Below, in pieces: positions 6,759 to 14,400 of a DNA stretch of 15,259 nt; within the stretch, counting starts at the first letter, position 1; every line of letters starts with the position of its first letter. Under the pieces are notes generated by a model that was not told where the DNA came from, searched no databases, and was given only the letters and a program-made list of their open reading frames with translations. Origin of the DNA: JBDKTK01 sp039680225 (lineage in GTDB: Bacteria > Desulfobacterota > Syntrophia > Syntrophales > UBA4778); contig JBDKTK010000297.1 in assembly GCA_039680225.1 (NCBI GenBank), positions 1 through 15,259 on the forward strand. Direction: 5' to 3'. The position numbers and the translations under genes are program-made.

Positions 6759-7853
6759 ATGAAGAAAATAACGTACGAAGACTCAATCAGGCAGGTCCGG
6801 GAGATCGTTGCGCGCGATACGGGGGCGGCTTTGAGCGACAATGCAGTCCGGCAGGTGCAGGATATCCGTGTCCGCATGATCGGGGATATGGACGAGGCAT
6901 CGTTCAGCGAAAAATTTTTTAAGCGGGAGGTCACGATCATGCTGACGGACCTGAGAGGATTCACGTCGATGACCGAGTCCTTTCCGGCCGGCATGGTAAT
7001 CGAACAGCTGAACCGCTACCTCGCGAAAATGAGCGAGATCATCGTGCGCAATCGCGGAACCATCGACAAGTTCATGGGTGATGCCATCATGGTGGTGTTC
7101 GGCGTGCCCTACTCGCAAGATGACCACGTCCGGAATGCCATGAGGTGTGCCGTGGAAATGCAGATCGCGATGGACGAGGTAAATGCGTACAATAAAGTAC
7201 TGCACATGCCCGAGCTTTTCATGGGCATAGGGATAAACACCGGCTCGGTTATGGCCGGGATGCTGGGATCGAATCTCCACTCGGAATATACAGTCATCGG
7301 CGATGAGGTGAACCTGGCTTCCCGCATAGAAGCCTTCAGCCTGCGGGGACAGGTCCTGATCAGCGAAGCCACACTTGAGCGCTGCCTGAGCTTTATCAAG
7401 ACAGGCGAACCCATGGATGTGCTTGTGAAGGGAAAGGCCAATCCGGTCAATTTATACGAGGTGCTGAGCATTCCGTCCCTGGCATTGGAGATACCCCGCC
7501 GGGAACACCGCCGGAGCCCGCGCGTGGAAGTCAATATCCCTTTCACATATCAAATCGTGGAGAACAAGATAGTGGTGCCGCAAGTGCGCAAGGGAACCAT
7601 AATGGACATAAGCTACCACGGCATCCTCGCGAAACTGGACCGGCAGTTGGCTGCGCACACGGAGATCAAGATGGAGCTCGACATGTCCCTGGTCGGATAC
7701 AGGGACGCCAATATCTATGCAAAGATCCTCAATTCGCGGGAGAAGGAGGGCTCTTTCTTTTCAGGCGTCGAGTTCACGTCGGTGAGCGTCCAGAGCGAGA
7801 TCAACATCAAGCGCTTCGTCCAGCTGCTTATCCAGGGCAAGGAAATAAGGTAA
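6759..7853 (+). CDS. Class III adenylate cyclase with C-terminal PilZ domain
   Basis: A 364-residue cytosolic protein. After a helical N-terminus (1-50) comes a class III cyclase domain (about 55-235). Its metal aspartates are Asp64 in LTDLRGFTS and Asp108 in DKFMGDA, its adenine-selecting residues Lys104 and Asp182 (VIGDEVNLASR), and its transition-state residues Asn185 and Arg189, so it should make cAMP. A PilZ domain follows (about 249-360) with the c-di-GMP-binding pattern RRSPR (251-255) and DISYHG (283-288). No membrane segment or PAS/HAMP input domain is present, so c-di-GMP through PilZ is the obvious candidate input. The ATG at 6759 is preceded by AAGAGG (6747-6752); the frame is blocked upstream by TAA at 6720. 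The gene stands alone and converges with the next gene, 33 bases apart. Confidence 0.92.
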   Translation: MKKITYEDSIRQVREIVARDTGAALSDNAVRQVQDIRVRMIGDMDEASFSEKFFKREVTIMLTDLRGFTSMTESFPAGMVIEQLNRYLAKMSEIIVRNRGTIDKFMGDAIMVVFGVPYSQDDHVRNAMRCAVEMQIAMDEVNAYNKVLHMPELFMGIGINTGSVMAGMLGSNLHSEYTVIGDEVNLASRIEAFSLRGQVLISEATLERCLSFIKTGEPMDVLVKGKANPVNLYEVLSIPSLALEIPRREHRRSPRVEVNIPFTYQIVENKIVVPQVRKGTIMDISYHGILAKLDRQLAAHTEIKMELDMSLVGYRDANIYAKILNSREKEGSFFSGVEFTSVSVQSEINIKRFVQLLIQGKEIR

Positions 7854-7886
7854 AGCGGATTTTTTCCAGCCACGCCGCAGAAAATA

Positions 7887-9101
7887 CTAAATCCCCTTCC
7901 CCCATTTCAACGCGGACGCGCTGATGCTGAATTCCCGGTCGGGGCGGACGAGCTCCATCCCGGAGGCAATGAAGGGCCACCAGACAAGTCCCGAGTTTTT
8001 CGCAACGAACTTCACGCCGGAAAACCACTGGGCAAAACCCTTCTTGTCCGCAGCGCTGTACGCGAGTACCATTTCCAGGCTTTCGAACGCTTCACTGAAA
8101 GGCAAAGCCGCCGGATGCAATTTCCCTTTGGGGAACCCTTCCTCAAGGGAGAAGGCGCCCGAACTGAAGCTCATCACCCTCGCGATTTTCAGGAACCACT
8201 CCGGGTTGATCTTAAATGCCGGCACCAGCGCCCTGAACGGCTCTTTCTCCCATTCCCGCTTCGCGACGACCGGCAGGTTCAGGAGCCGGACGGCGTCGGC
8301 GCGCGTCTCCAGCACCCAATCCACTTTAGCCTCAATCTGCCAAAAGGGGAGGTGCACGAGCGAATCTCCGCGCGCGGGCACAAAATGGCAGGGCACTTTC
8401 TGAAGCGCGTTGCCTGTTGCGCCCCATGCCGAAGAACAATTGCCGCACGTCAGCACCGCGCTCTGCGGCTCGCCTTCCATGTCCCATCCGCAGTCCGGGC
8501 AAAGGCACGGGATAAACGAAAGCCGGCCTTCAGCGGCGCCCGGCCGCCCCGAGAACTCCAGGCCCGCCTCGTCCGGCATCGGGGCGATCGGCTCCCCGGC
8601 AAGGCCGTCGTAAACGGAAAGGTCCCGGTAGTAAACAGGGAAATAAATTGCGCTCATGCTTTCCCCGATATAAGTCATCTTCGGGTTGGCCACCCCGGCA
8701 AGCGCAAACTTCTCTTCCAGCGCCAGCGTGTCTTTCAGGTCCCTGTCCCGCCCCAGGAAAGACCCGCTCACGGCGGGTGTAAGGAACCTGAGTTTCTGGG
8801 TCTGGGACCTGACTCCGAGCGATCGGGGGAGGAAATCAAACCGCGTCGCGTTGCGGCTGACATCGACAATCCGGGAAGAAACTTTCGCCTTCTCAAAGGA
8901 AAAGGCCATGCCCTTGAAGCGCCAGTAAGGGACGAAAATAATCTCGCCCGCATCGGGGGGCGGGGCAAGATAATACCGGAAGAAATCGCCCGGCGAGATG
9001 TACAGCTTCACGCGGCAGAAAGGACATTTAAAAAGGCGCTGCGCCTCCTCGAGAATAACGGAAGCCCCGCACTGGGTGCACTGGTGTTCCACCTGCCACA
9101 T
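7887..9101 (-). CDS. Zinc-ribbon protein of unknown function, partner of the SPFH gene
   Basis: I do not recognise the family. Read from ATG at 9101 it has 404 residues; a TTG at 9113 is possible but sits almost on top of the AAGGA at 9116-9120. An N-terminal zinc knuckle (Cys8, Cys11, Cys26, Cys29; CTQC...CPFC) and a second in mid-protein (CPDC at 201-204, CGNC at 219-222) frame conserved-looking aromatic segments such as IIFVPYWRFKG and SAIYFPVYYRDLSVYDG. There are no membrane spans. It lies directly downstream of the SPFH/zinc-ribbon gene on the same strand. In Bacillus subtilis a zinc-ribbon protein (YdjG) neighbours the SPFH protein YdjI in the pspA operon; by analogy this may be the adaptor or client of an SPFH complex. 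That analogy rests on layout, not on alignment. Confidence 0.75.
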   Translation of the reverse strand: MWQVEHQCTQCGASVILEEAQRLFKCPFCRVKLYISPGDFFRYYLAPPPDAGEIIFVPYWRFKGMAFSFEKAKVSSRIVDVSRNATRFDFLPRSLGVRSQTQKLRFLTPAVSGSFLGRDRDLKDTLALEEKFALAGVANPKMTYIGESMSAIYFPVYYRDLSVYDGLAGEPIAPMPDEAGLEFSGRPGAAEGRLSFIPCLCPDCGWDMEGEPQSAVLTCGNCSSAWGATGNALQKVPCHFVPARGDSLVHLPFWQIEAKVDWVLETRADAVRLLNLPVVAKREWEKEPFRALVPAFKINPEWFLKIARVMSFSSGAFSLEEGFPKGKLHPAALPFSEAFESLEMVLAYSAADKKGFAQWFSGVKFVAKNSGLVWWPFIASGMELVRPDREFSISASALKWGKGI

Positions 9102-9108
9102 GGCAATT

Positions 9109-9130
9109 AACAATTCCTTTTAAAATTGTT
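9109..9130 (-). promoter_or_regulatory. Hairpin holding the ribosome-binding site of the zinc-ribbon gene
   Basis: AACAATT (9109-9115) and AATTGTT (9124-9130) are exact complements. On the minus-strand mRNA the AAAAGGA that serves the ATG at 9101 lies in the loop and stem edge. The stem is AT-rich, so any effect on translation would be modest. Confidence 0.35.
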
Positions 9131-9149
9131 CAAAATGAAAGCATGGTAC

Positions 9150-9232
9150 GCTCGTTTCGACAGGCTCAACGAGCGATCGCTTGCGGTCATGTGAGCTTAC
9201 AATTACCGGTCATTGAGCCTGTCGAAATGACC
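9150..9232. repeat. REP doublet (REPIN-like) palindromic element
   Basis: Two 25-base hairpins lie in opposite orientation. Copy 1 (9150-9174) has the stem GCTCGTT/AACGAGC; copy 2 (9208-9232, read on the minus strand) has GGTCATT/AATGACC. Both have the same 11-base loop, TCGACAGGCTC. The two stem differences are compensatory, so base pairing is kept. The cores TTTCGACAGGCTCAA (9155-9169) and TTGAGCCTGTCGAAA (9213-9227) are exact 15-base inverted repeats and can also pair with each other. TGCGGTCAT (9182-9190) can additionally pair with ATGACCGCA (9227-9235). REP sequences with this kind of loop are widespread and are moved by RAYT transposases; none is encoded here. Confidence 0.85.
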
Positions 9233-9269
9233 GCACCTTTTATGCGGGGCCGAAAGTTTTCAACACCAC

Positions 9270-10391
9270 TCAGAGCTTTTCGCCGCAGCCGTTGCAGAAC
9301 GTGGCTTCCGGCAGATTGGCCGCGCCGCACCCCTTGCACTTTTTCATCCGCTGTTTCTTGTCCACGGCCCGCCCGCAGGCCGAGCAGAACTTTGCCTTCG
9401 GGGGCAGGTTCTTGCCGCACTCCGGGCATTTCTGGAAGACGACTATCTGGTGGCCGCAGTAGGGACAGAACCGCGATTCATCCGGGACGGACTGCCGGCA
9501 GTCCGGGCAGCTTGCGGCGGGCCCGCCCTGCCCCGGCCCCGCTCCCTGCCGGAAAGCATCGGCGAACATGGCCGGCATCATGAATCCCAGTCCCATGCCC
9601 ATCCCCGCGCCCGCCTCGCCCTGCGATTCGGAGGCCTTCTCCAGGGCCATGGCGGCCTTCATTTTCACGAGCTTGTTGAGGTCGTCGAAGACGCCCAGCC
9701 GGCTCTTGTCGTCTATCGCCTTCTGGACTTCAGGGGGCGGCGTGATGGAGTTGATGAATATCCGGTTGAGGGCAAGGCCGAAACAGCTGAAGTCCTGCGC
9801 CAGCCTCTTCTGGAGTTCATCGGAGAAATTATCGTACTGCCCGGGGAGGTCGAGCAGCGAATCGAGCTTCTCCCCCATGTAGTCGTTGAACCGCGAGACG
9901 ATGGCCCTGCTCAGGTATTCCTCGATGTCGCCGACCGTGTATATCCCTTTCGTCCCGACCAGGGTGTTAACAAACAGGACGGGCTGGACCACCCGGATGT
10001 TGAACATGCCGTGGGCCCGCAGGCGCACGAGCCCGAGCTCCGAGTCCCTGAACGCCACCGGGTCGCGCGTCCCCCATGCCAGGTTCGGGAACACCTTCAT
10101 GTTGACCATGTACACTTCGGCCCGCAGCGGGCTTGTGAAACCCCACGGAAGGCTCAGTATCTTGGTGAGTATGGGGAAATTCGCGGTGGTCAGGGTGTGG
10201 CGTCCCGGGCCGAAGGCGTCGTATGCTTTCCCGTTGTAAAAGAAAACCGCCGCCTGGCTCTCCCGCACGATGAGCTGGGCCCCGTACTTGATCTCGCCCG
10301 AACCGGTTTCGGGGATCCGGTGCGCTATGCTCCTGCCGCTCTCGTCAAACCACTCGATGACTTCCAGAAAAACAACATTGTTCGTTCCCAT
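9270..10391 (-). CDS. SPFH-domain protein with three C-terminal zinc ribbons (YdjI-like)
   Basis: A 373-residue protein. Residues about 25-245 form an SPFH/band-7 domain of the soluble 'virion core protein' type (GEIKYGAQLIVRESQAAVFF, GPGRHTLTTAN.P, then the DLPGQYDNFSDELQKRL helix and FGLALNRIFINSITPP). There is no N-terminal membrane anchor. A Gly/Met-rich linker (258-292) leads to three zinc ribbons with Cys at 295/298/309/312, 322/325/336/339 and 352/355/366/369. The layout matches Bacillus subtilis YdjI, an SPFH scaffold acting with PspA in membrane-stress response. No pspA is in this window. AAAGG (10402-10406) lies about 10 bases from the ATG and a promoter lies at 10482-10509. The following zinc-ribbon gene is likely its partner, separated by 168 bases that carry the REP doublet. 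Confidence 0.88.
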   Translation of the reverse strand: MGTNNVVFLEVIEWFDESGRSIAHRIPETGSGEIKYGAQLIVRESQAAVFFYNGKAYDAFGPGRHTLTTANFPILTKILSLPWGFTSPLRAEVYMVNMKVFPNLAWGTRDPVAFRDSELGLVRLRAHGMFNIRVVQPVLFVNTLVGTKGIYTVGDIEEYLSRAIVSRFNDYMGEKLDSLLDLPGQYDNFSDELQKRLAQDFSCFGLALNRIFINSITPPPEVQKAIDDKSRLGVFDDLNKLVKMKAAMALEKASESQGEAGAGMGMGLGFMMPAMFADAFRQGAGPGQGGPAASCPDCRQSVPDESRFCPYCGHQIVVFQKCPECGKNLPPKAKFCSACGRAVDKKQRMKKCKGCGAANLPEATFCNGCGEKL

Positions 10392-10481
10392 TCGCGTTCG
10401 ACCTTTCGTTGGAGTTGGGGTAACCTGCCAATTGTCCTCCGGAATGTGAAAGATTCAATCAGCCGAAGGAATATGCAAGCA

Positions 10482-10509
10482 AACATATCTGATTGCTTAT
10501 ATCAGTCAA
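10482..10509 (-). promoter_or_regulatory. Candidate promoter of the SPFH gene
   Basis: On the minus strand TTGACT (10504-10509) is followed by a 16-base spacer and TATGTT (10482-10487). It lies about 90 bases upstream of the SPFH ATG. The -35 is strong and the -10 moderate. Confidence 0.5.
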
Positions 10510-10510
10510 G

Positions 10511-10528
10511 ACCTTTGTAGACAAAGGT
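10511..10528. promoter_or_regulatory. 18-base perfect dyad next to the SPFH promoter
   Basis: ACCTTTGT (10511-10518) and ACAAAGGT (10521-10528) are exact complements with a 2-base centre. The dyad ends one base before the -35 of the SPFH promoter, a typical activator or repressor position. No T run follows on the minus strand, so it is a poor terminator for the CGGC gene that ends at 10556. Confidence 0.55.
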
Positions 10529-10555
10529 GACCGCGCACACAAACAAGGAATAATT

Positions 10556-11008
10556 TTACTCCTGGCGTTTCAGGGTCCCTTTGATCACGTCCGTCATGGC
10601 CTGCACTTTCACGACGCTCGGGCAGAGGAGTTCCTTGACGTCTGCGCGGAACTGCCCTTCATCGGCGGGCCTGTGGGTGCCCATGACGATTTCAAGGGCC
10701 GGGTATTCTTTTTTTATGATCTCCTGGTATTTTTTCCGGAAGGGGCACAGGGCGACGACGCAGTTTGCGAAGTGAAGGGCGTCGATGCGGAAATCGGCCA
10801 CAGCGCGGGCGCGCTTGAGGATTTTTTCAGGTGCCGCAACTGTGGGGCATCCGGCGCAGCTTATGATTCCGATCAAATCGAGCGCCGGGTCATCTTTATA
10901 GCAATCAAAAAAGCCGGCCCTTTTCCTCATGTCGGCAAGGCACACCACGGAAGCGCAGTTTGTCTCCCGGGTGCAATTCGAACAGGTCAAAATGCCGATA
11001 CGCGCCAT
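10556..11008 (-). CDS. CGGC-domain cysteine-rich protein
   Basis: A 150-residue cytosolic protein that fits the CGGC family (PF08821) in length and layout. It opens with a strand and CSNC (Cys9, Cys12), has the central signature as SCAGCP (Cys51, Cys54), then HFANCVVALCPF (Cys83, Cys88) and the late GTH (111-112, His112). Ten cysteines suggest metal or Fe-S binding; the family has no established reaction. The central CGGC reads CAGC here, keeping both cysteines. A strong AGGAGG lies just upstream of the ATG at 11008, and a candidate promoter at 11041-11069. It is transcribed in the same direction as the SPFH pair, with a 164-base gap holding that pair's own promoter. Confidence 0.87.
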   Translation of the reverse strand: MARIGILTCSNCTRETNCASVVCLADMRKRAGFFDCYKDDPALDLIGIISCAGCPTVAAPEKILKRARAVADFRIDALHFANCVVALCPFRKKYQEIIKKEYPALEIVMGTHRPADEGQFRADVKELLCPSVVKVQAMTDVIKGTLKRQE

Positions 11009-11040
11009 ATCAGCCCCTCCTGTTTTTGTGGGATGCTGAT

Positions 11041-11069
11041 CGTATATCCGGATTCAGTTGTCGAATCAA
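11041..11069 (-). promoter_or_regulatory. Candidate promoter of the CGGC gene
   Basis: Minus strand TTGATT (11064-11069), 17-base spacer, TATACG (11041-11046). The predicted start is about 25 bases before the ATG at 11008, leaving room for the AGGAGG. Confidence 0.5.
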
Positions 11070-11188
11070 GGACGCAGATTCGCCGGGGCGCGTTCAATCG
11101 CCGGATGAAAATAACAGGAGTTAATGGCAAACTTCCATAATCCGATGAAAATCAGCCGTCAACCAACTATCAACCCGGCCTGCAGGGC

Positions 11189-11263
11189 TCAGCTTTTCAA
11201 CCCCAGGACCAGAAAGAATAAGACTGCGATCACGGCTATGGCGAGTATTATGTAGAACATCAT
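11189..11263 (-). CDS. Small single-span membrane peptide, 24 residues
   Basis: The frame runs from ATG at 11263 to TGA at 11189-11191. The product begins MMFY, continues as an unbroken hydrophobic helix (IILAIAVIAVLFFLVLGL) and ends KS. The Lys end favours a cytoplasmic C-terminus. GAGG lies 9 bases before the ATG, and a promoter with TACAAT lies about 30 bases upstream. No known family is recognised; peptides of this shape often regulate or stabilise larger membrane complexes. It stands alone between the CGGC gene and the end of the long OtsB1-like gene, so no partner can be named. The combination of RBS, promoter and helix makes it more credible than a chance frame. Confidence 0.5.
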   Translation of the reverse strand: MMFYIILAIAVIAVLFFLVLGLKS

Positions 11264-11291
11264 GGCAGCGCACCTCTGAAATTTTTACTTG

Positions 11292-11319
11292 ATTGTATTA
11301 GCATTCCTGTCAGGCTCAA
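11292..11319 (-). promoter_or_regulatory. Candidate promoter of the small membrane peptide gene
   Basis: Minus strand TTGAGC (11314-11319), 16-base spacer, TACAAT (11292-11297). It lies in the gap after the OtsB1-like gene, so the peptide could be transcribed independently of it. Confidence 0.5.
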
Positions 11320-11463
11320 TCAGGAAATCCCTTATTTCGGCAATGGAATTCCTGATCCGGCTGTTATGATGCAATCTTTAAAAAGTTCAAGATGTTTGCG
11401 GGATAGCGAGGAGTTCTATATAAGGCTGGTCAACCATTCCTGCCCCCTCTCCCCGATCTCTTC

Positions 11464-14400
11464 TCAGGCCTGCGCCGCCAGCTTTTCCCGCACCTCGCCG
11501 AGATCGAATTCCATGGTGTTGCCGGCCTCGAGTTCGAAGACGCTGTCCCTGAGGCCGATCCGGATCGGCGGGATGTCCCTCTGGGCGCTCCTGACGTGAA
11601 GGGAGCTTTCAGTCACCTGGATGTCCAGGCGGTGCCCCCTGTAGCACAGCATGAACCGGATTGACAGGAGCCCCTTAGGTATGTAGGGGTTGAACCTGAG
11701 AATGTCGCCCCTCGTCTCGATTCCGGTATAGCAGCGCTGGACAATGTCGACCGTGCCCGCCATCGCGCCCAGGTGTATCCCCTCGTGGGTGGTCCCTTCC
11801 TGGATGTCCGAGATGTCGCTTTCGAGCGCGTCATTGAGAAGGTGCCATGATGCTTCGCGGTTCGACCGGGCCAGGACCCAGGAATGCACGACCCTGCTCA
11901 GGGTGGAGCCGTGCGATATGCGTTTCATGTAGTATTCGATGTTTTTGGGGATCGTTTCGTATTCAAAGCGGTAGCCCAGGCGGGTGAAGAGTTCGTTTAG
12001 TTCGTCCGCGGAGAGCAGGTAGAAGAGCATGAGCACGTCGGCCTGCTTGGACACTTTATAGCGGTTGGGGCTGTCCCCCTCCGCTTCGAGGATCCTGTCG
12101 AGCCGGTGGATGTCGCCGTACCTTCTCCGGTAGCCGTCCCAGTCGAATTCCTTCAGGTCCCCGTAGCCCTCGAACTGGCTGATGATCCCGTCGTCATGAA
12201 AGACGACCCGCATCTTCCTGCTGATGTCCTCCCACCGCGCCAGTTCCTCCCGCCTGATCCCCAGGTCCTCGCGGAGCATCTTGAGGCGGTCTTCAGGCAG
12301 TATCTCAAATATTTCCAGGGCCCGGCAGAGGAGCCACACGGTCATGATGTTCGTGTACGCGTTGTTGTCTATCCCCGGCTCTTCGGAGTCCGGATAGGCG
12401 TCATGGAATTCGTCCGGCCCCATGACTTTGCAGATCTCGTACCTGTCAATGCCCCGGTTGTAAACGGCCTTGCCCGCCCAGAAGCGGGCCAGCTCGAAGA
12501 TGATTTCGGCGCCATAGAAGGACAGGTACTCCCGGTCACCGGTCACCTGGTAGTAGTGCCAGATATTGTACGCCACGGCGATATTGATGTGGCGCTCAAG
12601 CTGGGAGTTGTCGGGGATCCAGCGCCCCGAAGCGGGATTGAGGTGCATGGTCTGCGCCTCTTCGCGGCCGTTGCTCCCGCTTTGCCACGGGAACAGCGCC
12701 CCGTCGCAGCCGGCGTCTTTCGCCGCCCAGAGCGCCCTCGGGAGCCGGCGGTACCGGTACTGGAGCAGGGAGCGGGTGATTTCGGGCATCCGGAAATTCA
12801 GCAGGGGAAAGATGAATATCTCGTCCCACATGATCAGGCCCCGGTACGCTTCGCCGTGAAGCCCGCGGGGCGGGACGCCCGCGTCGACATCGATCGTGTT
12901 CGGGGAAACGGTCTGGAGGAGGTGGAATACATGGATGTTCAGGATCTGCGCCATCCTGCGGTTTTCCACTTCCACGTTTATGTTCCAGAGGTCCCACAGG
13001 TGGCTCCACCCGAGGACATGTTCTTCAAGCAGGTCTTCAAAGGTACCGGCGTACCAGACCGTGCCCTGGGCTTCAATCAGGCCGTTAGATATGCCCCGGT
13101 CGCGGGAGTGATAAAGGGCGGCAATTTTCTCGGCGCACACGGACTCCCCCTGTGTCACTTCCAGTTCGAACTCCTGCCCGATATAGCCTTCCTCCCGGAC
13201 AGTCTGCGGTTGGACCTCTGTATAGTTGCCGTTTCTCCTTATCTTTGTCCGCGCCGCCTGAGCGACCCTTATATGCGACTGGCTTGTCTCGACGAGGAGC
13301 CAGATGATCCCGCCGTGCGTAACCCCGCTGTCCACCTGCTCGAGGTGCTTGTTGTTAAGCTGGCGGTAGCGCTTGACCAGCGTATTGTCCACCCGGCCGT
13401 CCAGGGCCGACCGGATTATCAATTTTCCGGACCAGTCGAGGGGCGTTATCGTCGTCTCGATCCCGGCAACGTGGGCGTGGAGCACATGGACGAAACGCCG
13501 CTGCGCGAAACGCGTCCGCCTGCCCTGCCTGTCCCGGAAATCGACGATCCTGACCAGGATGCCCTTGCGGATATCGAGCTCCTGGCGGTAATCCAGAAGA
13601 TCGACAGACCCGGCATCGAACCATTCCCCGTCCCCGCAGCGGAACGAGAGGGGCAGCCAGTTGGGGAGATTGACCATGCTTTCGTTTTCGATGGTCAGGC
13701 CCGCGACATTGCTCTGGAGCCTGTTGTAAATGCCGGCCGCATACGTCCCGGGATAATGGTTTTCTCCCGCAGGGCATTCGGGGGCGGCGCCCCTGGCGGC
13801 GAAATAGCCGTTTCCAAGAGTGCAGAGAGATTCCCGCAATTTTTCCTGGCCGGGGTCGAAGCCTTCATAAGCGAGCTTCCATATGTCGCTGACGGAGCGT
13901 TGTTCCGCTATCTTTGCCAGCGCTTCCAGGAAAACGGCCACTTCCGCGGGGTCTTTGAGCCGGTAGCGGGCCGAACTCGGCCTTTCCTCATCGCTGACAA
14001 GTATCCCAACCCCCCGGTTCTCAACGGCCCGGAAGGCGTCCTCGTCGGTCGTGTCATCCCCTATGTAGAGAGGGACCAGGCGCGACCCGTCGACACTCAT
14101 TCTCTCGATGAGGTACAGGAGGGCTTTTCCCTTGTCCCAATCCATATTCGGCCGGAGTTCGAATATCTTCTTCCCTGTCGTTTTCCTGAGGTCCTTGTGA
14201 TGCTTCACTATCTCATCTATCCGCCGTTCCAGATCGGGAATTATGCGGTCTTCAGCCTGGCGGTAATGGACCGCTATTGCAAAGGGCTTTTCCTCAATCC
14301 GGACACCCGGCAGGTCCGCGACGGCCCGCTGCAGTTCCGCGACGGCGCTCTCCAGGGAAGGCGCGAACTCCTCTCCCCGCTGCTCCTCGAAGGATTTGCC

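Noticed and set aside
6650..6922. Short plus-strand frame with AAAGGAGG (6677-6684) upstream of the cyclase
   Set aside because: No start codon lies at a proper distance after the AAAGGAGG, and the frame runs out of phase into the well-supported cyclase gene.
7854..7886. Shared terminator between the convergent cyclase and zinc-ribbon genes
   Set aside because: There is a T run at 7860-7866, but only a weak GCGG/CCGC pairing that does not end at it.
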